Source: Streptomyces sp. NBC_00483 (GTDB lineage: Bacteria > Actinomycetota > Actinomycetes > Streptomycetales > Streptomycetaceae). From it: a stretch of 64,000 bases of DNA. The DNA lies in assembly GCF_036013745.1 (NCBI RefSeq), contig NZ_CP107880.1, positions 4,340,001-4,404,000 on the forward strand. The letters run 5' to 3'. Made by a program: the position numbers and the translations under genes. Shown piece after piece: positions 25,832 through 34,512 of this stretch. Position 1 is the stretch's first letter. Every line of letters begins with the position of its first letter. The notes beneath the pieces are model-generated. The model was not told where the DNA came from and searched no databases. It worked only from the letters and a program-made list of their open reading frames with translations.

Positions 25832-26878
25832 ATGTCGCGCGGTTCTTCGCACGGTTCATCGCCCAGCTCATCGCACGGTTCACGAAGAGAGGTGCTGCTC
25901 GGCGCCGCGGGAATCGGGGCGGCGCTGGCACTCGGCAGTACGGGGAGAGCCGCGGCGGCGACTCCCGGGCTGCCACCCGTCCTCATCACCGAGCAGGCGA
26001 GCAAGCGGCTGCTGGTGATGGATTCGCGGGTGGGGGTGTGGGACCCGGCGGAGAATCCCGGCGTCGTGCGCTGGGCGTTCTCACCCCTGGGCGACGCCCG
26101 GTACCGGGACGTCGAGCCCGACATCAGCTGGGTGTACCCGAGCGAGGCGAAGGCGCGCCGGTATCGCGGGCGTACGTTCGTGCTGACCACGGCCTCGTTC
26201 GGGTTCGTGGGCGTGGTGGAGTGGCCGAGCGGGCGCCGCTACTGGGCCGGGGCGCTCGGCCCCGGGGACGATCTGATCAACCCGCACACCGCCGAGATCC
26301 TGCCGGACGGGAACGTCGCCGTCGCGTGCAGCACGGGCGCGCGGGTGCGCCTGTACGCGGCGTCCCTCGGGCCGCACTCCACGCGGTACACGGAGGCCGA
26401 GCTGAAGGGGGCGCACGGGCTGCACTGGGACCGGGCGCGCGAGGTGCTGTGGGTCATGGGTGACGACGAGCTGGTGGCCTACGGGGTGGAGGGCACGCGG
26501 GTGCGGCCCTCGCTGGTGCGGCGGTTCGGCGTGGCCCTGCCGGTCGCGACTCCGGGCAAGTCCGCCGGCGGGCACGACCTGTTCCCCGTGGCCGGGGTTC
26601 CGGGGCGGATGTGGGTGACGACGAGCGCGTCGGTGTTCCAGTACGACATCGCGAGCCGCAGCTTCGTGCAGGACTTCGCGGGGGCCTCGGAGATCGTCCG
26701 GAAGTCCGTGAAATGCGTGGGGGACGATCCGCGCACCGGGCGGGTGGTCACCACCGTCCCGGAGCCCGGGCTCGGGGAGACCTGGTGGACGACGACCGTG
26801 AGCCTGCACCGGCCGACAGGGTCCTTCAAGTACGTCAACGGCGGGATCTACAAGGCCCGTTGGTGGCTACCCAGGTGA
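25832..26878 (+). CDS. Secreted DUF6528-type beta-propeller protein with Tat signal
   Basis: A 348-residue exported protein. The N-terminus has a Ser-rich stretch, the twin-arginine motif SRREVLLG and a hydrophobic core ending in an AAA-type cleavage region (about residue 42). The body contains repeated blade-like strands (LLVMDSR, HTAEILPDGNVAVACS, GAHGLHWDRAREVLWVMGDDEL) that suggest a propeller. I recall such proteins as DUF6528; no enzyme activity is known to me. Its 3' end overlaps the convergent MerR gene by 12 bp. Confidence 0.72.
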   Translation: MSRGSSHGSSPSSSHGSRREVLLGAAGIGAALALGSTGRAAAATPGLPPVLITEQASKRLLVMDSRVGVWDPAENPGVVRWAFSPLGDARYRDVEPDISWVYPSEAKARRYRGRTFVLTTASFGFVGVVEWPSGRRYWAGALGPGDDLINPHTAEILPDGNVAVACSTGARVRLYAASLGPHSTRYTEAELKGAHGLHWDRAREVLWVMGDDELVAYGVEGTRVRPSLVRRFGVALPVATPGKSAGGHDLFPVAGVPGRMWVTTSASVFQYDIASRSFVQDFAGASEIVRKSVKCVGDDPRTGRVVTTVPEPGLGETWWTTTVSLHRPTGSFKYVNGGIYKARWWLPR

Positions 26879-27541
26879 CCCGTCGGACGATTCCAGCCTG
26901 CGGTCGAGCGCGAGGGACAGCTCCGCCTCCACGACTCCCTTCGCCAGCGGGCGCAGGCGGTCGATGTCCTTGTCGGAGGCGTGCTCGGCGACGAGGTCGG
27001 TGAAGAGGGTGGCCAGGGCGTCCGCGTGTTCGCGCACGCGCTTGGCCGCCGCCAGGACGTCGGCCAGCGGGATGCCCTCGCGGACCAGGGCCGCCGAGAT
27101 GTCGAGCAGCCGGCGGCTGATGTGCACGATCTCCTCGCCGTCGATGCCCAAGTAGCCCAGATCCAGGGCGGCCTGGAGGTTCTCGGGCGTGACGTCGTCG
27201 GCGAAGTGGTCGGCGAGCTCGGCGGCGGAGAGACGGACGGGGACCTCCTCCGTGGGCTGCACGCCGAGGAGTTCGCCGACGTCGCGGCCGCGGTCGAAGG
27301 CCTCGGAGAGCTCGCTGATCCCGTTGAGGGTGTGGCCGCGGTCCAGGAGCGAGGCGATCGTGCGCAGCCGGTCCAGGTGCGTCTCGTCGTACCAGGCGAT
27401 GCGGCCCTCGCGGCGGGGCGGCTTGATGAGCCCGCGTTCACGGTAGAAGCGCACGGTACGGACCGTGATCCCGGCCGCCTTCGCCAGCTCTTCCATGCGG
27501 TACTCGTGCTTCTTTCCGTGTCCCGTCTCATCCTGTGCCAC
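26867..27541 (-). CDS. MerR-family regulator
   Basis: A 224-residue regulator with a MerR DNA-binding domain (YRMEELAKAAGITVRTVRFYRERGLIKPPRREGRIAWY, about residues 14-48), a dimerisation helix, and a C-terminal helical sensor domain without an obvious Cys metal site. It is divergent from the monooxygenase operon starting at 27674 and is the natural candidate to control it. Confidence 0.85.
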   Translation of the reverse strand: MAQDETGHGKKHEYRMEELAKAAGITVRTVRFYRERGLIKPPRREGRIAWYDETHLDRLRTIASLLDRGHTLNGISELSEAFDRGRDVGELLGVQPTEEVPVRLSAAELADHFADDVTPENLQAALDLGYLGIDGEEIVHISRRLLDISAALVREGIPLADVLAAAKRVREHADALATLFTDLVAEHASDKDIDRLRPLAKGVVEAELSLALDRRLESSDGSPG

Positions 27542-27628
27542 GTCGGAAACCTTATGCCGTACTGCCGGTAACTTTCCTTGGCCCGACCCCTACCCATGAG
27601 TACGCAGAGCCTCTACTCTCCGAATTAC

Positions 27629-27644
27629 GCCAGTATTCACTGGC
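27629..27644. promoter_or_regulatory. Inverted repeat before the monooxygenase operon
   Basis: GCCAGT-ATTC-ACTGGC lies 30 bp upstream of the monooxygenase ATG, in the gap between it and the divergent MerR gene. It could be an operator for MerR or another repressor. Confidence 0.45.
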
Positions 27645-27673
27645 AGAGTCGCTGCGGCAAAGGAGGCGCCGGG

Positions 27674-29206
27674 ATGCCCGAGCAGGAGCACGAGCACGTA
27701 CGAGTGGCGGTGATCGGGTCCGGCTTCGGCGGCCTCGGCGCGGCGGTCAGGCTGCGGCGCGAGGGGATCACCGACTTCGTGGTCCTGGAGCGGGCCGACG
27801 CGGTCGGCGGGACCTGGCGCGACAACAGCTACCCGGGATGCGCCTGCGACGTGCCGTCCCACCTGTACTCCTTCTCGTTCGCACCCAACCCCGACTGGCC
27901 GCGGACGTTCTCCGGGCAGGAGCACATCCGGGAGTACCTGGAGCACGTCGCCGACACCTTCCGGCTTCGGCCGCACATCCGCCTCAACTCCGAGGTGACG
28001 CAGCTGCGTTGGGACAGCGACCAGCTGTGGTGGGAGATCGACACGGCGAAGGGGAAGCTCACCGCCGACGTCGTCGTGTCCGCCACCGGACCGCTGTCCG
28101 ACCCGAAGACGCCGGACATCGCCGGGATCGACACCTTCCCCGGCAAGGTCTTCCACTCCGCGCAGTGGGACCACGAGTACGACCTGCGGGGCAAGCGCGT
28201 CGCCATGATCGGGACGGGTGCGTCGGCCATCCAGATCGTGCCGGCCATCCAGAAGGAGGTCGGGCACCTCACCCTCTTCCAGCGCACGCCACCGTGGGTG
28301 ATGCCGCGCGCCGACCGGGCCATCTCGCCGGCCGAACGCTGGCTGCACCGGCAGCTGCCCGTCACCACTCAGGCGCGCCGCGGACTCCTGTGGGGCATCC
28401 GGGAGTTGCAGGTCCAGGCGTTCACCAAGCACCCGAACGAACTGGGCATGGTCGAGCAGCTGGCCAAGCGGAACATGCACCGGGCGATCAAGGACCCGGG
28501 GCTGCGCGCCAAGCTCACCCCGGACTACCGCATCGGCTGCAAGCGGATCCTGCTCTCCAACACGTACTACCCGGCGCTCGCCCAGCCCAACGTCGACGTC
28601 GTCGCCTCCGGACTGAGCGAGATCCGCGGGAACACCCTCGTCGCATCGGACGGCAGCGAGGCCGAGGTCGACGCGATCGTCTTCGGCACCGGCTTCCACG
28701 TCACCGACATGCCGATCGCGGACCGGGTGATCGGCGCCGACGGCGACACGCTCATGCAGTCGTGGAAGAACGGCATGAAGGCGCTGCGCGGCGCCACGGC
28801 CGCCGGATTCCCGAACTTCATGACCGTCATCGGCCCGAACACCGGCCTCGGGAACTCCTCGATGATCCTCATGATCGAGGCCCAGCTGAACTACCTGGCC
28901 GACTACATGCGCCAACTGCACGTCCTCGGCGGCCGCGTCGCCCTCAACCCGCGCGAGACCGCCGTCAACGGCTGGAACAACCGCGTGCAGGACCGCATGA
29001 AGCGCACCGTGTGGAACACCGGCGGCTGCAACAGCTGGTACCTCGACGAGAACGGGGTCAACACGACGGTGTGGCCGGGCACGACCACCGAATTCCGGCA
29101 CGCCACCCGGCATGTCGACGTAGGCGAGTACGAGGTGGTGCGCGCGCCCGCGGAGCCGGCCACGCCCACGCGTACCAAGAAGAAGGCCAAGGTGAACGCC
29201 GCATGA
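27674..29206 (+). CDS. Flavin monooxygenase, Baeyer-Villiger type
   Basis: A 510-residue FAD/NADPH enzyme. The first Rossmann motif IGSGFGGLGA is at residues 14-23. The Baeyer-Villiger fingerprint FxGxxxHxxxW-D is complete at residues 155-166 (FPGKVFHSAQWD), and the NADPH motif GTGASAIQ follows. AAAGGAGG before the ATG fixes the start. BVMOs insert oxygen next to a ketone to give an ester or lactone. The next two genes, a hydrolase and an SDR, overlap this one by ATGA junctions, so the operon could oxidise an alcohol to a ketone, convert it to an ester and hydrolyse it. Confidence 0.88.
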   Translation: MPEQEHEHVRVAVIGSGFGGLGAAVRLRREGITDFVVLERADAVGGTWRDNSYPGCACDVPSHLYSFSFAPNPDWPRTFSGQEHIREYLEHVADTFRLRPHIRLNSEVTQLRWDSDQLWWEIDTAKGKLTADVVVSATGPLSDPKTPDIAGIDTFPGKVFHSAQWDHEYDLRGKRVAMIGTGASAIQIVPAIQKEVGHLTLFQRTPPWVMPRADRAISPAERWLHRQLPVTTQARRGLLWGIRELQVQAFTKHPNELGMVEQLAKRNMHRAIKDPGLRAKLTPDYRIGCKRILLSNTYYPALAQPNVDVVASGLSEIRGNTLVASDGSEAEVDAIVFGTGFHVTDMPIADRVIGADGDTLMQSWKNGMKALRGATAAGFPNFMTVIGPNTGLGNSSMILMIEAQLNYLADYMRQLHVLGGRVALNPRETAVNGWNNRVQDRMKRTVWNTGGCNSWYLDENGVNTTVWPGTTTEFRHATRHVDVGEYEVVRAPAEPATPTRTKKKAKVNAA

Positions 29207-30144
29207 GCCGTCTGATGCGCCATGTGACGACGGGACCGTACGCACCGCCCGTCGCCGCCCGCGAGCTGACCGTCACCTCCGCGGACGGGGCGCGGCTCCA
29301 CGTCGAGGTGCACGGCCCCGAGGGTGCCCCGGCCGTGCTGCTCTCGCACGGCTGGACCTGCTCCACGGCGTTCTGGGCAGCGCAGACGCGGGCCCTCGCC
29401 ACCGACCACCGGGTGATCGTGTACGACCAGCGGGGGCACGGCCGCAGCCCGGCAGCCACCCAACTCCCGTACACCACCGACATGTTGGCCGACGACCTGG
29501 AGGCCGTGCTCGGCGCGACGCTGGAGCCGGGCGAGCAGGCGGTGCTCGCCGGGCACTCCATGGGCGGCATGACGATGATGGCCGCCGCCGGGCGCCCCAA
29601 GTTCCAGGAGCACGCGGCCGCCGTCCTGCTGTGCAGCACCGGAAGCTCGCAGCTCGTGGCCGAGGCGACCGTGGTGCCGATGATGCGCGCGAGCGGCCTC
29701 CGCACCCGCGTCACCCGCGCGATCCTCGGCTCCAAGGCACCGCTCGGTCCCGTCACACCGATCGGCAAGCGGGTCCTCAAGTACGCGACGATGGGCCCGG
29801 GTTCGGCCGCCGACAAGGTCGAGGCCTGCGCGCGAATCGTGCACGCCTGCCCGCGCGAGGTGCGCTACGGCTGGTCACACGTACTCGAACACCTCCAACT
29901 GGACGCCGGGGTCGAGCAGTTGACCATGCCGGTCGCCGTCGTCGCAGGCACCGACGACCGCCTCACCCCGGTCGCACACGCCCGCCGGATCGCCGCCGCG
30001 CTCCCCAACTCTGCGGGCCTGACCGAACTGGCGGGCCTCGGCCACATGACACCCGTCGAGGCCCCCGAGGCCGTCACGACGAAGATCCGCGAACTTTCCC
30101 AGAAGTACCAGTCGCAGTCGCAGAAGGGGGCCGATGCCGCATGA
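29203..30144 (+). CDS. Alpha/beta hydrolase
   Basis: A 313-residue serine hydrolase. The nucleophile elbow GHSMGG places Ser119, the oxyanion strand is LLSHGWTC, the acid lies in VAGTDDRLTP and the catalytic His in GLGHMTPVE. The ATG at 29203 overlaps the monooxygenase stop by four bases, and its own stop overlaps the SDR start. In this context it may hydrolyse the ester or lactone made by the monooxygenase. The same order of monooxygenase, LipR-like hydrolase and SDR is known from the mycobacterial mymA operon. Confidence 0.86.
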   Translation: MSRLMRHVTTGPYAPPVAARELTVTSADGARLHVEVHGPEGAPAVLLSHGWTCSTAFWAAQTRALATDHRVIVYDQRGHGRSPAATQLPYTTDMLADDLEAVLGATLEPGEQAVLAGHSMGGMTMMAAAGRPKFQEHAAAVLLCSTGSSQLVAEATVVPMMRASGLRTRVTRAILGSKAPLGPVTPIGKRVLKYATMGPGSAADKVEACARIVHACPREVRYGWSHVLEHLQLDAGVEQLTMPVAVVAGTDDRLTPVAHARRIAAALPNSAGLTELAGLGHMTPVEAPEAVTTKIRELSQKYQSQSQKGADAA

Positions 30145-31016
30145 GCAGGGTCAGTCTCGAAGGTCAGGTCGCGGTCGTCACGGGAGCCGCGCGCGGCGTG
30201 GGCGAACTGCTCGCACGCAAGCTGTCGGCACGCGGCGCGAAGATCGCGCTCGTCGGGCTCGAACCGGACGAGCTGAAGCAGGTGGCCGGGCGGCTGCACT
30301 CCGACGCCGACTGGTGGCACGCGGATGTCACGGACCACGTGGCGATGGCGCAGGTCGCCCAGGAGGTCAAGGACCGCTTCGGGAAGGTCGACATCGTCAT
30401 CGCCAACGCGGGCGTCGCGACCGGCGGCCCCTTCGCCGAATCCGACCCGGTGGCATGGCGCCGCGTCATCGAGGTCAACCTCATCGGCTCCGCCGTGACG
30501 GCCCGCGCCTTCCTCCCCGTACTGACGGAGTCCCGCGGCTACCTGCTGCAGATCGCCTCCCTCGCCGCGATCACACCCGCCCCGATGATGACCGCCTACT
30601 GCGCGTCCAAGTCGGGCGTGGAGGCGTACGCGCACAGCCTGCGCGCCGAGGTCGGCCACAAGGGCGTACGCGTCGGCGTCGGCTACCTGTCGTGGACGGA
30701 CACCGACATGGTGCGCGGCGCCGACCAGGACGACGTGATGCGCGAGCTGCGCCAGCAGCTGCCGTGGCCGTCGAACAAGACGTACCCGCTGGGCCCGGCG
30801 GTCGACCGCCTCGTGGCGGGCATCGAGCGCCGCTCGCCCCACGTGTACGCGCAGTGGTGGCTGCGCGGCATGCAGGGCATACGCGGATACCTGCCCGCGG
30901 CGATCGGAGTCATCGGCCAGCAGCGGATGCGGCGCTTCGAGGGCCGCCTCGACACCGTCTCCAAGGGCCTCGTGGGCGCGGGCGGCGCCGCCGACGAGGC
31001 CGCACGAGGCCACTGA
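30141..31016 (+). CDS. Short-chain dehydrogenase/reductase (SDR)
   Basis: A 291-residue SDR with TGAARGVG at residues 14-21, catalytic Ser140, Tyr153 and Lys157, and a C-terminal extension of about 50 residues with a hydrophobic patch (GYLPAAIGVIGQQ) that may touch the membrane. It is the third coupled gene of the monooxygenase operon. It may supply the ketone substrate or handle the alcohol product; the substrate itself is unknown. Confidence 0.86.
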   Translation: MSRVSLEGQVAVVTGAARGVGELLARKLSARGAKIALVGLEPDELKQVAGRLHSDADWWHADVTDHVAMAQVAQEVKDRFGKVDIVIANAGVATGGPFAESDPVAWRRVIEVNLIGSAVTARAFLPVLTESRGYLLQIASLAAITPAPMMTAYCASKSGVEAYAHSLRAEVGHKGVRVGVGYLSWTDTDMVRGADQDDVMRELRQQLPWPSNKTYPLGPAVDRLVAGIERRSPHVYAQWWLRGMQGIRGYLPAAIGVIGQQRMRRFEGRLDTVSKGLVGAGGAADEAARGH

Positions 31017-31139
31017 CCTGCACTTTCCTCATCCCACCCGCCATCCCGAACACAGTCCGTCATTGATCAAAATGCGGCGAATCGGGCACCGTGTAAGTCT
31101 GGTCGAGGCCCAACCCCCACCCTTCATGGAGTGCATCAA

Positions 31140-31322
31140 ATGGGTATCTCTGACCAGTTCAAGGACAAGGCCGAGCAGCTGCAGGACAAGGCCAAGGACG
31201 CCATGGGCGGCTCCGAGGGCAAGTCCGAGGAAGGCCAGGACCGCGCCAAGGACGGCATGGACCAGGCCAAGGACAAGGCGCAGGACGCCGCCCAGGACGC
31301 CAAGGACCGCTTCCAGCAGTGA
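31140..31322 (+). CDS. Small LEA/CsbD-like helical protein
   Basis: A 60-residue, highly charged Lys/Asp/Gln-rich protein made of repeated helical units (QFKDKAEQLQDKAKDAMGG, then DQAKDKAQDAAQDAKD). Proteins of this kind are stress-linked, intrinsically disordered and related to the CsbD or LEA type; the exact role is unknown. GGAG lies before the ATG. A strong palindromic terminator follows. Confidence 0.75.
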   Translation: MGISDQFKDKAEQLQDKAKDAMGGSEGKSEEGQDRAKDGMDQAKDKAQDAAQDAKDRFQQ

Positions 31323-31340
31323 CGCCACCTGAACACATGT

Positions 31341-31378
31341 GACTGGGCCCCGTCCGGATCTCCGGACGGGGCCCAGTC
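31341..31378. terminator. Perfect 18-bp stem terminator
   Basis: GACTGGGCCCCGTCCGGA, a 2-nt loop and the exact complement. It is placed between the small stress gene and the convergent exonuclease gene, so it probably works both ways. Confidence 0.85.
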
Positions 31379-31389
31379 ATGTCGGCTCC

Positions 31390-31431
31390 CTGGCTCCTGG
31401 CTCCTGGCTCCTGGCTCCTGGCTCCTGGCTC
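31390..31431. repeat. Six tandem copies of the 7-mer CTGGCTC
   Basis: A short simple repeat of six perfect units just downstream of the exonuclease stop codon on the minus strand. It is probably prone to slippage. Confidence 0.9.
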
Positions 31432-31437
31432 GGGCGC

Positions 31438-32238
31438 CTACTCGTACACGACGGTGACGGGTGCGTGATCCGACCACCGCTCGTCGTGCGTGGCGGCCCG
31501 CTCGACGAAGCCCTTCACCGCGCGCCCGGCGAGCCCCGGCGTCGAAATCTGATAATCGATGCGCCAACCTGCATCGTTGTCGAAAGCCCGCCCCCGATAC
31601 GACCACCACGAGTACGGCCCCTCGACGTCCGGGTGCAGTGAGCGGACCACGTCGACGTAGCCGCCGTCCGTAGGCTCGAAGACGGAGGACAGCCATGCGC
31701 GCTCCTCCGGCAGGAAGCCGGAGTTCTTCTTGTTGCCCTTCCAGTTCTTGAGGTCGGCCTCCTGGTGGGCGATGTTCCAGTCGCCGCAGACCACGACCTC
31801 GCGGCCGTCGGCGGCGGCGCGCTCGCGCAGGGACTTCAGGTAGGGCAGGAACTCCCCCATGAACCGGATCTTCTCGTCCTGGCGCTCCGTGCCGACCTCG
31901 CCGGAGGGCAGGTAGAGGCTGGCGACGGTGACGCCCGGCAGGTCCACCTCGACGTAGCGGCCGCTGTCCGCGAACTCGGCCGAGCCGAACCCGATCCGCA
32001 CCCGCTCCGGCTCGCGCCGCGTATAGAGGGAGACACCGGCCCGCCCCTTGGCGGCGGCCGGCGCGTGCACGACGTGCCAGCCCTCGGGCTCACGCACGTT
32101 CTCCGGCAGCTGGTGCGGCTCGGCGCGCACTTCCTGGAGGCAGACGGCGTCGGCGGAGGTCTCGGCGAGCCACTCCACGAAGCCCTTCTTGGCGGCGGCC
32201 CGGAGCCCGTTCACATTCACAGAGGTCACAGTCAGCAC
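31438..32238 (-). CDS. xth: Exodeoxyribonuclease III / AP endonuclease
   Basis: A 266-residue EEP-superfamily nuclease for base-excision repair. It begins VTSVNVNGLRAAAKKGF. The catalytic residues are visible in the segments CLQEVRA (metal Glu), CGDWNIAHQ (Asp and Asn) and WSDHAPV (Asp-His near the C-terminus). I chose the GTG at 32238 because homology starts there. It is convergent with the upstream stress gene. Confidence 0.9.
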   Translation of the reverse strand: MLTVTSVNVNGLRAAAKKGFVEWLAETSADAVCLQEVRAEPHQLPENVREPEGWHVVHAPAAAKGRAGVSLYTRREPERVRIGFGSAEFADSGRYVEVDLPGVTVASLYLPSGEVGTERQDEKIRFMGEFLPYLKSLRERAAADGREVVVCGDWNIAHQEADLKNWKGNKKNSGFLPEERAWLSSVFEPTDGGYVDVVRSLHPDVEGPYSWWSYRGRAFDNDAGWRIDYQISTPGLAGRAVKGFVERAATHDERWSDHAPVTVVYE

Positions 32239-32305
32239 CCCGGCACGATACCGGCATATCGAAAGACTCGACCGCAAGCTCCCGCATAGAGTTACGATGG
32301 TTCGT

Positions 32306-32812
32306 ATGAGTATTCAGCTTCCTGGAGTCGAGGCCCCGCTCCTGCGCCCCACCTCCTTCGGCCACCGCGACGCGATCGCGCTGAACGACCGCGTCCAGCT
32401 CGAGTACGCGGAGCGGTACGGCGACGAGGGCGACGTCACGCCGCTGGACCCGACGATGTTCGAGCCGCCGCGCGGCCTCTACCTGATCGCGTACGACGCC
32501 TCGGGCACGCCGCTCGCGACCGGCGGCTGGCGCGGCCAGGAGGAGAACGAGGAGGGGTACGCGGACGGCGACGCCGAGCTGAAGCGCATGTACGTCACTC
32601 CGGAGGCGCGCGGCCTTGGCCTGGCGCGGCAGATTCTCGCGGCGCTGGAGGAGGACGCCCGGGCGGCGGGGCGTACGCGCATGGTTCTGGAGACGGGCCT
32701 CAAGCAGCCGGAGGCGATAGCCCTGTACACGTCGAGCGGTTACGAGCCGTGCGCCAAGTTCGGCCACTACCGGTTCGACGAGTTGAGCCGGTGCTTCGCG
32801 AAGAAGCTGTAG
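32306..32812 (+). CDS. GNAT acetyltransferase
   Basis: A 168-residue GNAT fold. The acetyl-CoA binding motif A is MYVTPEARGLGLARQIL (R/Q-x-x-G-x-G/A pattern at about 97-107), followed by the C-terminal LETGLKQPEAIALYTSSGYEPC. The target is unknown. It is divergent from xth. An ATG three codons earlier (32297) is an alternative start. Confidence 0.82.
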   Translation: MSIQLPGVEAPLLRPTSFGHRDAIALNDRVQLEYAERYGDEGDVTPLDPTMFEPPRGLYLIAYDASGTPLATGGWRGQEENEEGYADGDAELKRMYVTPEARGLGLARQILAALEEDARAAGRTRMVLETGLKQPEAIALYTSSGYEPCAKFGHYRFDELSRCFAKKL

Positions 32813-32836
32813 GCGTCGTCCTCACGGAGAAACGCG

Positions 32837-32866
32837 AAAGCCCCGACGGTTTCCCGTCGGGGCTTT
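32837..32866. terminator. Terminator between GNAT gene and tRNA-Ala
   Basis: A 12-bp stem AAAGCCCCGACG with a 6-nt loop and the exact complement, A-rich and T-rich at its two feet. It serves both the acetyltransferase gene and the convergent tRNA gene. Confidence 0.85.
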
Positions 32867-32874
32867 CATTGCAG

Positions 32875-32948
32875 TGGACGTGAGGGGATTCGAACCCCTG
32901 GCCCCCTCGATGCGAACGAGGTGCGCTACCGGACTGCGCCACACGCCC
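32875..32948 (-). tRNA. tRNA-Ala (anticodon CGC)
   Basis: A 74-nt cloverleaf on the minus strand. The acceptor GGGCGTG pairs with CACGTCC and includes a G3-U70 wobble, the alanine identity element. The D-arm is GCGCAGTCCGGTAGCGC. The anticodon stem CCTCG/CGAGG encloses TTCGCAT, giving anticodon CGC for codon GCG. The T-arm is CAGGGGTTCGAATCCCCT. CCA is not encoded. Confidence 0.93.
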
Positions 32949-33039
32949 TTGCAACGAGTGAAACTCTAGCACCCCGATCCGGGTGCTTGGAAATCCGTTC
33001 CCTGGCTGGTCAGCCGGGCGGGTTCCGGAGTGGTCCGGC

Positions 33040-34341
33040 TCACTCGTTGGCGGCGCGCGGCCTGCCGTCGGCGCCGTCGTCGAACTGGTCGAAGAGCGGC
33101 GTGCGGCCGCGCTCGCGGGAGCGGCGGGCGGAGGCGGCGCGGCGGGCGTCGCTGCGGCCGTCGTCGGCCACCGGCTCGGCGGACTCCGCGGAGTCCGGGG
33201 TGTGCTCCTCCTGCTGCTGCGCGGCCTGTTCCGCGGCGGAGGAGCGGGCGGAGCTCCACGTCTCGGGTGCGTTGTAGTCGATGCCGCCGGTGGCGCGTGG
33301 GGCGACGGGGGCGGTGACGTACGTGGGCAGGGGCACGGGGACCGGGTCCCAGCTGTCGCCGGGGCCCGGGTGGCGCTGCCGCTCGCGCTGCTGGTCGACC
33401 CACTCCTGATGGTCGGTCTGCTCGACGAGGGCGCGCCGGTCGGCGGCGAGGGCCTCGAGGCCGGGATCGGTGGCGGTCTCGTCCACCGATGGTCCTTCCT
33501 CCTGGTCCTCGGCCGCGGCGCGTGCCGCGGCCGGCTGCCGCCTGCGCGGCTGGCGCTCCCGCAGTCGCTGCGCGGCGACCTCGGCGCGACGGCGATCCAT
33601 GACGTAGGCGTAGCGGCGTCGCTCCTGCGTGCGCAGGTAGACGATGTACGCGCTGAGGAGCAGGGCGGGGGCCGCGGGCGCCCACAGGAACGCGACGCCG
33701 CCGACGGCTGCCACGACGGCGCCGATCGTGAAGGCGGCGAAGAGCAGCACGGTCGTGCGGCGGCGGCGCGCGAGCACCTTGGTGCGCCGGGCGCGCGCGG
33801 CCTGTGCCTCGGCGGCGGCGGAAGCGGCGCGGGCGGCGCGGGACTTGGCGGGTGCCGTGGACTCGGCCGCCGGTTCGGGCTCGCGGGCGGCGGGCTCCAC
33901 GCGTTCGCGGGCGGGTTCCACGCGTTCGCGGGTCGGTTCCACGCGTTCACGGGCGGGTACCGCCCGCTCGCGGTTCGGTTCCGCGAACTCCCGGGCGGAA
34001 TCGTGGTGTTCACGGCTTTCGCGGCGTTCACGCCCCGCGTGCGGGGCGCGTCGCTCCCCGGAAGGAGACATGCCGACGTCCCGGACGTCCACCCCTTCGG
34101 TGGGTGCGTCCGGGTCGACCGGGTCGCCGCGCCGCTCGTCCGCCTCGGGCGAGCGCGCCTGCAGGTCCTTGGCGTACCGGCGCTCCATGCCCGCCCGGCC
34201 GGAGAGAAGCCGGATGGCGGTGCTGAAGCGTTCCGTCGGACGAGCTTCGTTCAACTCGTCCTGCCTACGGAGCCACATCGGCACCAAGTAGGCGGCCCAG
34301 GCCCCGACGATGACTGCGTAGATGAGGCCGCTGCTGCTCAC
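33040..34341 (-). CDS. glpR: GlpR-like membrane receptor of the gephyrin-like protein Glp
   Basis: A 433-residue protein with an N-terminal membrane helix (SGLIYAVIVGAWAAYLVPMWLRR), a conserved cytoplasmic segment (ERFSTAIRLLSGR), a long Arg/Glu/Pro-rich repetitive linker with repeated RERVEP units, two more helices in the middle (TTVLLFAAFTIGAVVAAVGG and WAPAAPALLLSAYIVYL) and a disordered C-terminus. It matches the actinobacterial family called GlpR, which binds the MoeA-like protein Glp and links it to FtsZ in Corynebacterium. Glp itself lies at 36317-37663. The GTG at 34341 is chosen because the helix begins there; the ribosome site is weak. Confidence 0.72.
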   Translation of the reverse strand: MSSSGLIYAVIVGAWAAYLVPMWLRRQDELNEARPTERFSTAIRLLSGRAGMERRYAKDLQARSPEADERRGDPVDPDAPTEGVDVRDVGMSPSGERRAPHAGRERRESREHHDSAREFAEPNRERAVPARERVEPTRERVEPARERVEPAAREPEPAAESTAPAKSRAARAASAAAEAQAARARRTKVLARRRRTTVLLFAAFTIGAVVAAVGGVAFLWAPAAPALLLSAYIVYLRTQERRRYAYVMDRRRAEVAAQRLRERQPRRRQPAAARAAAEDQEEGPSVDETATDPGLEALAADRRALVEQTDHQEWVDQQRERQRHPGPGDSWDPVPVPLPTYVTAPVAPRATGGIDYNAPETWSSARSSAAEQAAQQQEEHTPDSAESAEPVADDGRSDARRAASARRSRERGRTPLFDQFDDGADGRPRAANE

Positions 34342-34512
34342 GGACACACCGTAGAGGGGTTTGCACGGGGTCATCCGCCAATTGAGTCGGTGTGTCGCAC
34401 GATCTGGCTGATAATCCGAGCTTTTTTGCGATCGATGTGATCAACAGGACGACCTTCGGGGGAATTCAATGACCCCTGACGGTGCCTCATCGATCAATTT
34501 CGAACATTTATT

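Noticed and set aside
31390..31431. Tandem 7-mers as a CRISPR-like array
   Set aside because: Units are contiguous without spacers; it is a simple repeat.
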